From Muraenolepis orangiensis (lineage: Eukaryota > Chordata > Actinopteri > Gadiformes > Muraenolepididae), in NCBI GenBank assembly GCA_027704905.1, contig CM051019.1, forward strand, positions 18,776,892-18,840,891: 64,000 nt of DNA, written 5' to 3'. Below the pieces are notes generated by a model. That model ran no database searches and was not told where the DNA came from. It saw only the letters and a list, made by a program, of their open reading frames with translations. The translations under genes were made by a program, and so were the position numbers. How positions within the stretch are numbered: position 1 is the first letter of the stretch; each line of letters begins with the position of its first letter. Below are positions 1 through 12,745 of this stretch, in pieces.

Positions 1-115
<115 letters not shown>

Positions 116-455
116 CAGTACATACAGTATAGAATAATATTATAAAGTACATTCAAATACATGATAGCCTAAAGACACACACACACACACACACTGTTCA
201 AACAACAGTGATCATACACAGGATAGATCATGAATTGATATGAATAGAAGAACATAACTTTATGTTGGTTAATGGTGTCCAAACCAGCCCTGCTCCTCCC
301 CTCTCTTCCCCAATTAGGGGTGAGAGATTTGAAGATCAAAGGAACTTGATGGGGGAGGAGAGGGAGGGAGGGGGGGGGGGGTTCAGGGGGGTGGAGGTCT
401 GGAGTGTCTGCCTCCCAGATGGTCCCTCACCGTCCGGTCAGACGGTCCTGTGCTG

Positions 456-1112
456 CTCTGGGGAAGTAGCCTCCAAACGACACAAATGCTCTGAGGAAGT
501 AGCCTCCAAATGACACAAAAGCTCTGAGGAAGTAGCCTCCAAACTACACAAAAGCTCTGAGGAAGTAGCCTTGAAACGACCTAAAGGCTCTGATGATGTA
601 GCCTCCAAACTACACAAAGGCTATGAGGAAGTAGCCTGCAAACAACCAAAAAGCTCTGAGGAAGTAGCCTTGAAACGACCCAAAAACCCTGAGAAAGTAG
701 TCTCCAAACTACAAAAAAACTCTTTGGAAGTAGCCTCCAAACTACACAAAGCCCTGAGGAAGTAGACTCCAAATGACACAAACGTTCAGAGGAAGTAGCT
801 TCCAAACTACCCAAAAACCCTGAGGAGGTAGCCTCCAAATAATACAAAACTCAGAGAAAGTAGCCTCCAAACTACACAAAAGCTCTGAGGAAGTAGCCTC
901 CAAATGACACAAAAGCCCTGAGGAAGTAGCCTCCAAATGACACAAAAGCCCTGAGGAAGTAGCCTCCAAACTACACAAAAGCCCTGAGGAAGTAGCCTCC
1001 AAATTACACAAAAGCCCTGAGGAAGTAGCCTCCAAACTACACAAAAGCTCTGAGGAAGTAGCCTCCAAATGACACAAAAGCCCTGAGGAAGTAGCCTCCA
1101 AAAATCACAAAA
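456..1112. repeat. 33-bp minisatellite, about 20 copies
   Basis: A unit starting CTGAGGAAGTAGCCTCCAAA repeats every 33 bases with scattered substitutions. Because 33 is a multiple of three, several frames on both strands stay open and give apparent 11-residue protein repeats. No start context, splice signal or known domain supports coding, so I treat the open frames as a by-product of the unit length. Confidence 0.95.
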
Positions 1113-1439
1113 CAGCGAGGAGGGAATGGCCACACCCCTAATCCTGAGTTTATTAGCCGACTTATTATATCTTGCATATTATGATGTTGTGTTCATGACC
1201 AGGTCGGTGTGGCGTGGATATTATGGGATGTTTTTAGATCCTCCTGTCCATCCCTTGAAGAGCCTTTAAGAGCCTTTCTCTCTCTCAACAGGATTCCTCT
1301 GGAGTCTTTGGATGTCTTCACCGCTCACTTCAGTCTGGAGGCGGCTTCTCTCTACGGGCCGGTTACCCCCGGTTACCCCGGGTTACCCCGGGTTACCGGG
1401 GCAGCGGGTGCTGAGGACAGCTCCCTGGGCACCTCAACC
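1113..1439. other. Unique spacer, no gene seen
   Basis: Mostly unique sequence with a small run of GGTTACCCC repeats near 1362-1398. It continues straight into a long CT tract. I see no domain or splice structure I can support. Confidence 0.5.
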
Positions 1440-1852
<413 letters not shown>

Positions 1853-1957
1853 CGGCAAAGTGACATTTGGTGTGTGTGATAAGTGGGTCCATCTGGTCCT
1901 GGGTGCTTTGGGGCTTGTTGGATAAACAGACAGATACACACTCTCTCTCTCTCTCTG

Positions 1958-2277
<320 letters not shown>

Positions 2278-2329
2278 GGGGTTGGTACAAAGTGGGAGTG
2301 GAAAAGAAAGGGAGAACGTGTTGTGGGCT

Positions 2330-2520
2330 AGCGGCTAGCTCTGCGTAGCGTCAGCAGCAGCAGCAGCTTAGTGCTAATCCTAGCCTGGAGCGGGGATCCA
2401 TTAGCCATTAGAGAGGGGCGGAGCCCAGAGCCACCTGGCCCTCCCACCCCGCCAGCGCCAGCTGACCGCATCTCGCACCCCGGCCAGGTGGCTCCACTTC
2501 ACCGCCATTAGCCAGTCACT
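2330..2520. other. Non-repetitive block between arrays, possibly regulatory
   Basis: This is a GC-richer unique block between two dinucleotide arrays. It holds two close ATTAGCCATTAG-type homeodomain-like motifs and two copies of a GGCCAGGTGGCT-like motif in opposite sense. Its survival between arrays makes it a candidate conserved element, but the sequence alone cannot show that. No open frame of note is present. Confidence 0.25.
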
Positions 2521-3114
2521 CCCCACACACACACACCCCACCGTACACACACACACACTCACCCCACCGCACACACACACTCACCCCACCACACACACAC
2601 ACCCCACCACGGCACACAAACACACATACCCCACCACACACACACACACACACACACACACCCCACCGTACACACACACACCCCACCGCACACACACACA
2701 CACCCCACCGCACACACACACTCACACCCCACCGTACACACACACACACACCCCACCGCACACACACACTCACTCCACTGCACACACACACTCACTCACC
2801 CCACCACACACACACACTCATACCCCACCGTACACACACACACACACACACCCCACCGCACACACACACACACACACACACACTCACCCCACCGCACACA
2901 CACACACACCCCCCACCGTATACACACACACCCCACGGCACACACACACACATACCCCACCGCACACACACACACACCCCACCGTACACACACACACTCC
3001 ACGGCACACAAACACACATACCCCACCGCACACACACACACCCCACCGTACACACACACACCCCACCACGACACACACACACACACCTCACTGCACACAG
3101 ACACCCACACACCC
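2521..3114. repeat. Compound (CA)n / CCCCACCG minisatellite
   Basis: CA runs of varying length are punctuated every 15-40 bases by CCCCACCGT, CCCCACCGC or CCACGGC. The apparent Cys-Val-rich open frames on the minus strand come from the GT repeat. Confidence 0.93.
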
Positions 3115-3169
3115 ACCGATTGGTCTGGGGGAACGAGATTTCTAGGTATGGTTCTTGGGTTCTGAGGTT

Positions 3170-3295
3170 CCGGGGTTTCTGGTTCTTGGGGTCTGGTTCT
3201 GGTACTAGTGACGGGGTTCTGGTTCTGGGGTTCTGGGGTTCTGGGGTTCTGGGGTTCTGGGGTTCTGGTTCTGGCTCTGGGGTTCTAGGGTTCCA
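3170..3295. repeat. GGGGTTCT-type simple repeat
   Basis: Tandem GGTTCT and GGGGTTCT units with small variations. The following 3296-3796 is unique sequence with a (CA)n at about 3463-3513 and no recognisable gene. Confidence 0.85.
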
Positions 3296-3482
3296 GATTT
3301 GTGTGAGGAGCTCAGGGTGAGGACTATCTCAGGGTGAGGGTAATGGATCTTTTCAGGGATGTACCACACAGGGAGAAGTGGCCCTTTTCCCTGCGGCTGT
3401 AGGGGCCTCCATCAACAGCTCAGGAGCCAGACACAGTAAATACAAGTGATGGACACACGCTAACACACACACTCCACACACA

Positions 3483-3518
<36 letters not shown>

Positions 3519-3796
3519 CTTGCATGGTCGGCGATCAATAACCATTTGAAGCCACAGAAGGAGAGCACAGCGGTGGATCCATCTGAACGGCTCCTCCAGG
3601 AGCTCATTTTGACCATTTTTGATTTCCTGCTGCATTACTGGTGGATGTCGTGTGGATGTTTTTGGTAAAATGGGACTTTGTGGATGTTTGTGTGAGACGT
3701 TAATGTATCGGATGTGGTTGCGATGACTGACTTATGATGAATAATATATAGACCTGTGTTACATCATTTTTGAAGACGTAAGTTTTATCCAGAGAG

Positions 3797-4090
3797 ACCT
3801 GCGGTGAACACAGAGACGGGTCATTAAGGAGCAGGTAGGGGTTAGACGGTACAGAGACGGGTCATTAAGGAGCAGGTAGGGGTTAGACAGTACAGAGACA
3901 GGTCATTAAGGAGCAGGTAGGGGTTGGACAGTACAGAGACGGGTCATTAAGGAGCAGGTAGGGGTTAGACAGTACAGAGACGGGTCATTAAGGAGCAGGT
4001 AGGGGTTAGACAGTACAGAGACGGGTCATTAAGGAGCAGGTAGGGGTTAGACAGTACAGAGACGGGTCATTAAGGAGCAGGTAGGGGTAA
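3797..4090. repeat. 41-bp minisatellite derived from a SINE
   Basis: About seven near-identical 41-bp units. Read on the minus strand, each contains CTGCTCCTTAATGAC and GTCTAACCCCTACCTGCTCC. Both segments occur in the same order in the SINE copy at about 30,275-30,400, so the array appears to have expanded from a SINE 3' region. Confidence 0.85.
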
Positions 4091-4141
4091 GGATGGTGGG
4101 TTACATATGGTTATATATGGTGGGTTGCAGGTAGGGTAAGG

Positions 4142-4143
<2 letters not shown>

Positions 4144-4228
<85 letters not shown>
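4144..4228. repeat. (AG)n microsatellite
   Basis: A pure AG run. The following 4,229-5,350 is mostly unique AT-rich DNA with a small tandem of ATGGCATGCTAG-like units at about 4,937-5,010 (rich in GCATGC and GCTAGC palindromes). I see no gene in it. Confidence 0.96.
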
Positions 4229-4230
<2 letters not shown>

Positions 4231-5350
4231 CTTCTGGTTCCATTTGTAAACACTGAGAGAGATGCGGTGTGCAACCTTTGAACCCTGTAAAGAGTCTTAA
4301 TGGGCAGAGCCATGCATTATTAATCACTGCTGTGTCTGGGGGTGATGACATCATCAGTGCTGGCCCAGGCTCCCCAGGGGGGAGGGGTTGCTCATGTCTA
4401 GAGAATTTAGCGTTAACACCATCCATAAATAATACTTTAGGTTTGGGGGGAAGTACACACTTACAAAGGGATGTTTATAAAATCGATCTAATTTTTTTAG
4501 AAAATCGATTTTATACAACAGACTTTTTTTGTATCTATAATTAATTTTGGCATCATAAAGTTTTCTAAATAATAGGCTCGAAATCCAATTATATCGGCTT
4601 AATATCCACTTTTTTTTATTATATAGATTTTTTAATGTTTTTGTCTTTGTTTACCCTTTTTGAGCACATGTCGAAAGACATCAAGTTAGAGATATTGACG
4701 TATTGACGTATTGATGTTCCATCGGACGCCACTTGTTCCATCTGACGTCCCGGAGACAAAGATAGAAGTCGACTCCCACTGCTGACCCCCTGGGAGGGGG
4801 GGGAGGTGAGGGGGGGGGGGGGTAATTGTTTCACAGTTTAGATTAGCGGCGATCTGCATAACGCTGCATTGTTTCTCTGTGCTTGTGTCATTCCACGACG
4901 CCAGTGCAAGAGTCCACCACACCACATGCTGCCCAGGCTAGCATGCTAGCGTGCCTGGCTAGATGGCATGCTAGATGGCATGCTAGATGGCATGCTAGCT
5001 GGCGTGCTAGGTCACTCGTCTCACTGATAGGAATAGGGTGACCCCATGTCTTGTTGGCCCGAAAACTAAGCAGGCTACACATTCATATTCAGTAGCCTAC
5101 CTTATACTTGTATTGCCATTCATGTAATTACATTACTTTTTCGAAAATGATGTGGACATTACATCCAATATTGACAACACAGTCAAGCTAACTCGCTAAA
5201 ATGACTCTAACTAGCTAAAATATGTTATTAAAAGGATTAAATTAAATAAAAAATTAAATGAATGGCTTCAAAAAAATACAAGATTTTTTGTTTTTAACAA
5301 AACAAATAAAAGTAAGAAAATGTCAATGGAACAATTTATATATTTTTTAT

Positions 5351-6240
5351 GTCACGCTGAGCTAGGTCCTTCCCGCAGGTGACGGCGGTGGTGTTAGCTA
5401 GCTAGCAGCTGGTGGGTGTGCGGCCACCGCAGCGCCAGGGCTGCTAATGGGATTATCTCAAGAACCGGCAGAACGGGGGAGAGACGGGGGAGGAACGGGG
5501 GTGAGACGGGGGAGGAACGGGGAGGTGGTGGGGTGTAGGGAGCTGGGGTAGGCCTACTGTCCCATGGATAGATATTCTACCAACTCCATGGCGTGTTTCT
5601 TTCTCCAGCGGTTATGTTCGTGGCCTAGTAGCGCTACGCCCGTGTATCGCCGAGCCTAGCTTCTGAACTCTAATGTCGTTGACACTTTGCGATAGTCCGT
5701 CGTGGAATTGTTTTTAATGTAGAACGAGGATTGGAGTAAGAGTTTGTGTGCGAAGTGAGTCGCTATCTTCATGGAGAGATATTTAGAATTTTTTTACGAT
5801 CGAGATAAAGTTTCCGAAAAGCCTTTTTTTCGGGGGGGGGGGAGGGAAAAATAACATTGGAGACGTACGGTTGGAGGAGAGCGAGGTGCTTGTTTACCTG
5901 CAGCTCCCCCGCGGAGCAGCGCTCCGAACACATCCGATGTTTAGAGCTTCTCGGAGGAGAGAAACGGAGCAATCTGGACTATTACTATCGGACTATTTTC
6001 CATGTCCTGCGCCGGGCTCGGCTCTTAGTCGCAGAGGCGGGCGGGGATAAAAGTCGGGCTTTGCTTTCCCCCAAGGAGGACGCCAAACATTTCAACAACT
6101 CCTAGTCCCACTGTTTTTAGACCTGCGTGTTTGCGGCCAATCACCATACTCGCATCATCAGCATCTGTTTCCATGGCGACAATATGAAGCACTTTGTGTA
6201 TATGCATATTCTCCCAAAAGATCTTTGTGATTAATTAAAC
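5351..6240. other. Unique, CpG-richer block without a recognised gene
   Basis: This stretch is free of dinucleotide arrays and richer in CpG than its surroundings. It has a short GACGGGGGAGGAACGGGG tandem at about 5,470-5,525. One 82-codon frame starts near 5,857 at a TTG, with no domain I know. It could be a promoter or first-exon region of an unseen transcript, but I found no donor or coding exon to support that. Confidence 0.3.
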
Positions 6241-6390
6241 AACGCTTTTACCTTTTTGAAAGGCAACAACAGGTATTAGCATTGTTCATTATGATTTATA
6301 TTAAAATAATAATTATAATAATATTCATCATTATTATGAGGATGTTTAATTAGTGGAGCTGCTGTTGCTCAGTTTATGTTGTTGTTGAGT

Positions 6391-6528
<138 letters not shown>

Positions 6529-6639
6529 TAAGTGGTTCCCTGTGCATGCCTGTGAGTGTGTGTGAGTGTGTGTACGTATACACTTGAGTGGGGAGAACAT
6601 CCCTGATGCATTCAGCTCCCTCTCTCTCACGTTCCCTCG

Positions 6640-6641
6640 CG

Positions 6642-6695
<54 letters not shown>

Positions 6696-6790
6696 CTCTC
6701 TCTTTCTCTCTTGGTTGCTCTCTCTGTCTCTTGGTCTCTTGGTCTCTTGGTCTCTTAGTCTCTCTCTCTCTCTCTCGCTCTCTCTCTATG
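6640..6790. repeat. (CT)n microsatellite with TTGGTCTC tandem
   Basis: A CT run is interrupted by several TTGGTCTC units at about 6,729-6,757. The next 200 bases hold loose repeats of a CCCTGATAA / CCCCAACCAC motif (about 6,807-6,893). Confidence 0.9.
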
Positions 6791-7006
6791 TGTGTGTGGA
6801 GAGGATAACCCTGATAACTGTCCTCCATCACCCCAACCACACCCTGATAAGGGTCAACCACACCTTGATAACTGTCAATCACCCCAACCACCCAGCTCTC
6901 TCCAAACCAAACTCTGACCCCTCCCCTCCCCTTGCCCAGCCGTGCTTTTGTCTGGCGTGTCCCCATGCATCTGTCATGCATGGGCAGTGTTGGCAGACCA
7001 CCACTA

Positions 7007-7009
<3 letters not shown>

Positions 7010-7046
<37 letters not shown>

Positions 7047-7070
7047 ATACACACCACACACACACACACA

Positions 7071-7116
<46 letters not shown>

Positions 7117-7147
7117 ACACATACACATACACATACACATACACAAG

Positions 7148-7207
<60 letters not shown>

Positions 7208-7225
7208 ACACACACACACACATTA
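7010..7225. repeat. (CA)n with ACACAT interruptions
   Basis: CA repeats with regular ACATAC and ACACCAC interruptions. A second short CA run is at about 7,315-7,354. The unique stretch between and after (7,226-7,535) has several TAATTAG and ATTAAA homeodomain-like words but no gene. Confidence 0.95.
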
Positions 7226-7317
7226 GACCAGAGAAGACGCTGCCACAGTTTGAGGTAATTGCAGGTCCTAATTAGTTCACACACATATGGACAGACAAAC
7301 ACACACACAGATATAAA

Positions 7318-7356
<39 letters not shown>

Positions 7357-7535
7357 AAATGCCAAAGGTCCTGATTAAAACGCCCAATCCAATTAAATGG
7401 TTCCACTGCTGAACCTCTGAAAGCCGTCTAATGGCCTCTGATACTGATGATATTTACTTGATCTTTCTTGTTATTTGTGATGCAGACATATTTTAAACTG
7501 TTCATCAGCAGATGTCTCTGGATTACCATAGGACC

Positions 7536-8190
7536 ACAGTACTAACATAGTACCACAGTACTAACATAGGACCACAGTACTAACATAGTACCACAGTACT
7601 AACATAGGACCACAGTACTAACATAGTACCACAGTACTAACATAGCATTAGAGTACTAACATAGGACCACAGTACTAACATAGTACCACAATACTCACAT
7701 AGCATTAGAGTACTAACATAGTACCACAGTACTAACATAGTACCACAATACTTACATAGCATTAGAGTACTAACATAGTACCACAGTACTAACATAGTAC
7801 CACAATACTTACATAGCATTAGAGTACTAACATAGTACCACAGTACTAACATAGCACTACAGTGCTAACATAGCAGTACAGTACTAACATAGCACTACAG
7901 TGCTAACATAGCAGTACAGTGCTAACATAGCACTACAGTACTAACATAGCAGTACAGTACTAACATAGCACTACAGTACTAACATAGCAGTACAGTGCTA
8001 ACATAGCAGTACAGTGCTCACATAGCACTACAGTGCTAACATAGCAGTACAGTGCTAACATAGCACTACAGTGCTCACATAGCAGTACAGTGCTCACATA
8101 GCAGTACAGTGCTCACATAGCAGTACAGTGCTAACATAGCACTACAGTGCTAACATAGCAGTACAGTGCTCACATAGTACCACAGTACTG
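7536..8190. repeat. 19-bp minisatellite with TACTAAC in many units
   Basis: About 34 units of 19 bases. Many carry AGTACTAACATAG, others AGTGCTAACATAG. Variants alternate in higher-order blocks: GTACCACAGT units first, GCACTACAGT and GCAGTACAGT units later. Confidence 0.94.
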
Positions 8191-8213
8191 ACTGTCCATC
8201 CAACTGTCCAACT

Positions 8214-8231
8214 CTCTGGTCGTATGTAGCA

Positions 8232-8269
<38 letters not shown>

Positions 8270-8272
8270 GCA

Positions 8273-8306
<34 letters not shown>

Positions 8307-8324
8307 TGCTACATACGACCAGAG
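8214..8324. repeat. Palindromic MITE-like element around (TA)n
   Basis: The arm CTCTGGTCGTATGTAGCACC at 8,214 reappears exactly inverted and ends at 8,324, giving about 25-base matching arms. The interior is (TA)n and includes a partial third copy, GTAGCACCAATATA, near 8,267. The layout suggests a tiny palindromic transposable element or a fold-back structure. Confidence 0.7.
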
Positions 8325-8794
8325 GTATATATATATATATATATATTGTTTTGCGCCTTTTCTCCTGCATAGACAGCCCTACTTGTAATACTACCTCTTT
8401 CATCGTTTTTAAACATACGTATTTTAATACTTATGTAGGGAGCAAACGAGAGGAAGTCAGTGAACAAGTCATGCACTGCCTCAAACTCCATTACTCCATC
8501 ACTACATGGCGATGTACGACGATGTCTAACGATGGGTTGTTGCTAAGTCTTAGTGTCACATCTGTCCCACAGCAGCCCTGGGTTCTAATCATGTGACCTC
8601 TAATCAAGTGCCACTAGTGGTTCTCCTGGACCCTAAGAGACGCTCCTCTTGCTTCTCGGATGTTATATTAGATATAATGGCGTAGAAGTATTCCCTGAAA
8701 CGTGTTGTGTGGCTGTTGAGTCCCGCGTGGTTGTCAAGGCTCCTACGGTCGGTAACCCGAGACGAGGGAGTCGGATCAGCACCTCCGCCGGCCC

Positions 8795-8820
8795 TGGAGT
8801 GGGGGGGGGGGGGGGGGTGG

Positions 8821-8872
<52 letters not shown>

Positions 8873-8900
8873 GGGGGGGGGGTGGGGGGGGTCCCGGGGG
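8795..8900. repeat. Poly-G / (GT)n / poly-G tract
   Basis: Runs of more than ten G flank a (GT)n of about 50 bases. The G runs could form G-quadruplexes on the plus strand and are likely to be hard to sequence. The next part, 8,901-9,790, is unique AT-rich DNA with a (TTG)n at about 9,020-9,055 and no gene. Confidence 0.85.
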
Positions 8901-9796
8901 ACCACCCGCTTTAATCTGCTCGTTATCGGGGTGGAAAAGTACCGTCGTGAGGTATTGGCAAGGCGCTACTGGCTAACTGAGAAATAAATGGGAAGGGGAA
9001 TGTACAAGAATAACAAGAATTGTTGTTGTTGTTGTTGTTGTTGTTTTTGTTTTTGTTGATTTGATAAAACACGCTATGATGTACACAAAAAGTGACTTAA
9101 AATCAACATGTTTTAATAAAATTCGCTTGGATTTTACAACTATTGTATGTTTTTGTCCCAGTCTCTCCCCCCCCCCCCCCTTTGTGGAGTTCTAGCTGGA
9201 TTATAACTGTTCATTATACTAGTACCTTATAGTGCTACATTATACAGTCTTATAAACTGTGAAATATTACAATACATTTTAATCCATAAACACCCAATAA
9301 AACATATATATAATATATCCATGCGAAAAAACACAATTATTATCTCTCTATCTCTCTCTATCGCATCAGTGCTGGAAGTGATTTTAACTGCCAATATTAT
9401 TTAGACGACAGCGCCCTCTGTGGTCGACTTCAAGTACTTACAATGTATTATTTATTTATTATTTAATTATAAAATGACTCTTGCATTGATGCAGTAATTC
9501 CTGCAAAAGGACCACGACCCCGACCAAGTAATGAGTGCATCAATTAACACACAGAAGGCCAACATTTCTGCATTAACAATCATTTTTATGATTGGTTCTA
9601 TGTAATATTCTAATATTCTGAGACACTAGATTTTTGATTTTCATGAGCTGTGATCATGAAGATTAAAACAAAAGTCTTGATATATTTCACTTTGTGTGTA
9701 ATGAATCTAGAATATATGAAAGTTGAACTTAACAAAATCGATTTTTCACGACATTAAATGTTTTGGATATTGTATATTGTATATATATATATTAAC

Positions 9797-10109
9797 GTGC
9801 TGTGTCTCTGCTCCGCCAGCAGGGGGCGGTGTAACGTGTTGTGTCTCTACTCCGCCAGCAGGGGGCGGTGTAACGTGCTGTGTCTCTACTCCGCCAGCAG
9901 GGGGCGGTGTAACGTGCTGTGTCTCTACTCCGCCAGCAGGGGGCGGTGTAACGTGCTGTGTCTCTGCTCCGCCAGCAGGGGGCGGTGTAACGTGCTGTGT
10001 CTCTGCTCTGCCAGCAGGGGGCGGTGTAACATGCTGTGTCTCTGCTCCGCTAGCAGGGGGCGGTAACACGTGCTGTGTCTCTGCTCCGCCAGCTGGGGGC
10101 AGTGGAAGA
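9797..10109 (+). repeat. 39-bp minisatellite with eight CTCF-like motifs
   Basis: Eight units at 39-40-base spacing each carry CCGCCAGCAGGGGGCGG or a one- or two-base variant, starting at 9,813, 9,852, 9,891, 9,930, 9,969, 10,008, 10,047 and 10,086. The motif closely resembles the core of the vertebrate CTCF site. The last three copies are the most degenerate. Frames stay open because 39 is a multiple of three; I do not regard them as coding. Confidence 0.9.
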
Positions 10110-11040
10110 CCACGCTAATGTCAACCTTTACCTTCCATACATAGACAACCCACAGAGTTGTTTTAATAAAGAGTTTATCGATTTTATTAAGTATTTTTAT
10201 CCAAGAAATTAAATGAAACTCGTTAAAAGTTGATAAATCAATACAGACGCTAAACTAAACTGTGGTAATGTTTTAAACATTGAACTTTGAACTGCGGGGA
10301 GTTGTTGGACCCTGAAGCGACGCGCGTCTCTCCAGGAAGCAGCAGTCTTGTCATGGTGATTTTGTTTATATGTATTTATATTATATTTACATGCATTAGT
10401 TCATCAACTTCCAAAAGTTAAAAATCTTAAGTTGACCTGCAGAGATCCGGTCTCACGGTTGACTTGCATGATAATCATATGTAGTATGATGATAGTTTAT
10501 TGGCTGTTGTTCACTATAGGTAGTCTTAGTTAAGGTGTCATCTTGTTGGTATTCTAGTTATCTATTTATGTAAAGCACAGAGCTTGAATGTGGCCAATAT
10601 TCAGTCAGAGTTCATGTCGCGCTTTCGTGTGTTCGTGTGTGTGTGTGTGTGTGTGTATTGCGAGTAAGTGACCTTGATATTATGATTCTAATTATTACAT
10701 TATGATTATGTGATTAGTAGTGCAGTGTTCTCGTGTTGAAGCAGAACCACGGTAGTAGGTTTAACTTTAGGTGAAGCCTGATTTCCTCTGGGCTACAGTA
10801 CATGTATTTACATATGTTCATACACACTACATGATGAATTGAACCGGAGTGGATTCAGGTTCAGAGTGTTGAATTGAACCGAGCAACACAACGACTGTAC
10901 AACATGAGCCTCCATGTCTGCTCGTGTTTCCACCGCCTGGTGACTAATGTCCGTCCCATTACAGACCACGTGTCCTCTCGTGAGGGGGGATGAGTCCTTG
11001 ACCCCGGGGGTAATGACGACCACAGCCAGCTCCTCTGGGC
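10110..11040. other. Unique intergenic DNA
   Basis: Unique, moderately AT-rich sequence with one short (GT)n near 10,635. I see no open frame with a known domain and no RNA gene. Confidence 0.5.
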
Positions 11041-11044
11041 TTTT

Positions 11045-11665
11045 AGTGTGGAGGGATTTTAATGTGGAGCTCTGGGCTTTTAATGTGGCGCTCTTCTGGG
11101 CTTTTAATGTGGAGCTCTTCTGGGCTTTTAATGTGGAGCTCTGGGCTTTTAATGTGGCACTCTTCTGGGCTTTTAATGTGGAGCTCTTCTGGGCTTTTAA
11201 TGTGGAGCTCTGGGCTTTTAATGTGGCGCTCTTCTGGGCTTTTAATGTGGAGCTCTTCTGGGCTTTTAATGTGGAGCTCTGGGCTTTTAATGTGGCGCTC
11301 TTCTGGGCTTTTAATGTGGAGCTCTGGGCTTTTAATGTGCAGCTATTCTGGGCTTTTAATGTGGCGCTCTTCTGGGCTTTTAAGGTGTAGCTCTTCTGGG
11401 CTTTTAATGTGCAGCTATTCTGGGCTTTTACTGTGGAGCTCTGTGCTTTTAATGTGGAGCTCTGTGCTTTTAATGTGGAGCTCTGTGCTTTTAATGTGGA
11501 TCTCTTCTGTGCTTTTAATGTGGAGCTCTTCTGTGCTTTTAATGTGGATCTCTTCTGGGCTTTTAATGTGGAGCTCTGGGCTTTTAATGTGGAGCTCTTC
11601 TGTGCTTTTAATGAGGAGCTCTGGGCTTTTAACGTGGAGCTCTGTGGAACTGTGTTGTTAATGTG
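11045..11665. repeat. 21/24-bp minisatellite
   Basis: Units built on GGGCTTTTAATGTGGAGCTC come in 21-base and 24-base forms, the longer one carrying an extra CTT. Both lengths are multiples of three, so long frames stay open; the longest gives about 199 codons of Leu-Met-Trp-Ser repeats. I treat these as artefacts. Confidence 0.93.
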
Positions 11666-12140
11666 GAGTTCTTTGTGGTTGTGACATAAACTCTCCTTTG
11701 CCTGGATGAGTAGGATATGAAGTTATTGATATGAGGTTATTATTGTAATCTTTTATTGGCCGGTCTGCAAGCGCACAGTCAGTCGTATTGTTGTGAACAT
11801 TTGACTCCATGATGGAGATCATAACAAGTCCCATCACTCACACACCTACAGCTACAGCAGCTCCTCCCTGAGACCATGGGGTTGTGTGAAGGCGAGGGTT
11901 TAATTCAGAACCCACCCCCCCCCCCCCCCTTATGAATATGTATAGGAGGTGTATGTATCGGATGATAGCGTCTCTCGTAGCCATTAGCGTCTCCTCTATA
12001 TAATAATAATCATAATAATAATGGTCAGTGCTCTCCGTACATTAATGGTCTTCTCTTGAGAGGCTCTTTGGAGAAGAGTCACATGGTGACAGGCTCCTGG
12101 GGAGGGGTCAAAGGTCAGGTTCTGAACCCTGAACAGAGAG
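11666..12140. other. Unique intergenic DNA
   Basis: Unique sequence with a C run at about 11,914-11,929 and a short AAT-rich run near 12,000. No gene supported. Confidence 0.5.
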
Positions 12141-12145
12141 AGAGA

Positions 12146-12276
<131 letters not shown>

Positions 12277-12569
12277 GGACAGAACGGTGGACATGTTAGC
12301 TATACCACACTTATGATAAGAGTACAATTACCTCCACCCTATGTAGAAGTAGTAGTAGTAGTGGCACTTTAAATGTAAATCCCAGCAGGCGTATGTAAGC
12401 GTTACAGGGCGGTTGAAGAAGAGACCGTATTGACATTAAATCCTACAATATATTTAACGTTATCGACGCTTCCACGTGAGCCACGAGAGTCGGCCCTGGT
12501 CTCTAGGGGTTCAGATACGTCTCCGTGTTCTGATACAACCAGGGATTTAATGAATGTTCACTAGGATAG

Positions 12570-12709
12570 TTAGTTATTAAAAAGACAAGATAAGAAGTCC
12601 TTTATTCGTCCTACAGCGGGGATATGTGCAACGTTACAGCAAAAGGGACAGTGCAGATGAAAAGGCAAGAGGGAGTAAAAAAGTAGGCTAACATACCAAA
12701 GTATGGCCA

Positions 12710-12741
<32 letters not shown>

Positions 12742-12745
12742 TAGT
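12570..12745 (-). mobile_element. Retroposon 3' fragment plus (AAT)n
   Basis: The segment AAGTCCTTTATTCGTCCTAC, continuing with CAGCGGGG, resembles the common 3' end of fish LINE or SINE copies inserted in minus orientation. An (ATA)n tract follows at about 12,711-12,742. Family assignment is from memory of the motif. Confidence 0.45.

Noticed and set aside
456..1133. Open frames of 60-120 codons with an 11-residue repeat (Leu-Glu-Ala-Thr-Ser-Ser-Gly)
   Set aside because: They come from a 33-bp minisatellite whose length is a multiple of three; frames are open on both strands and no start or splice context fits.
9723..10118. 131-codon frame with repeated Cys-Cys-Val-Ser and Pro-Pro-Ala-Gly-Gly-Gly
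   Set aside because: It is the translation of the 39-bp CTCF-like minisatellite; facing frames are equally open.
11045..11665. 199-codon frame rich in Leu-Met-Trp-Ser
   Set aside because: The 21- and 24-bp repeat units keep frames open by arithmetic; no domain and several competing frames.
12082..12120. Possible first exon of the PPC gene (ATG followed by about 12 codons and CAG|GTTCTG)
   Set aside because: The phase would fit, but the donor is weak, the peptide is unrelated to anything I know, and nothing else supports it.
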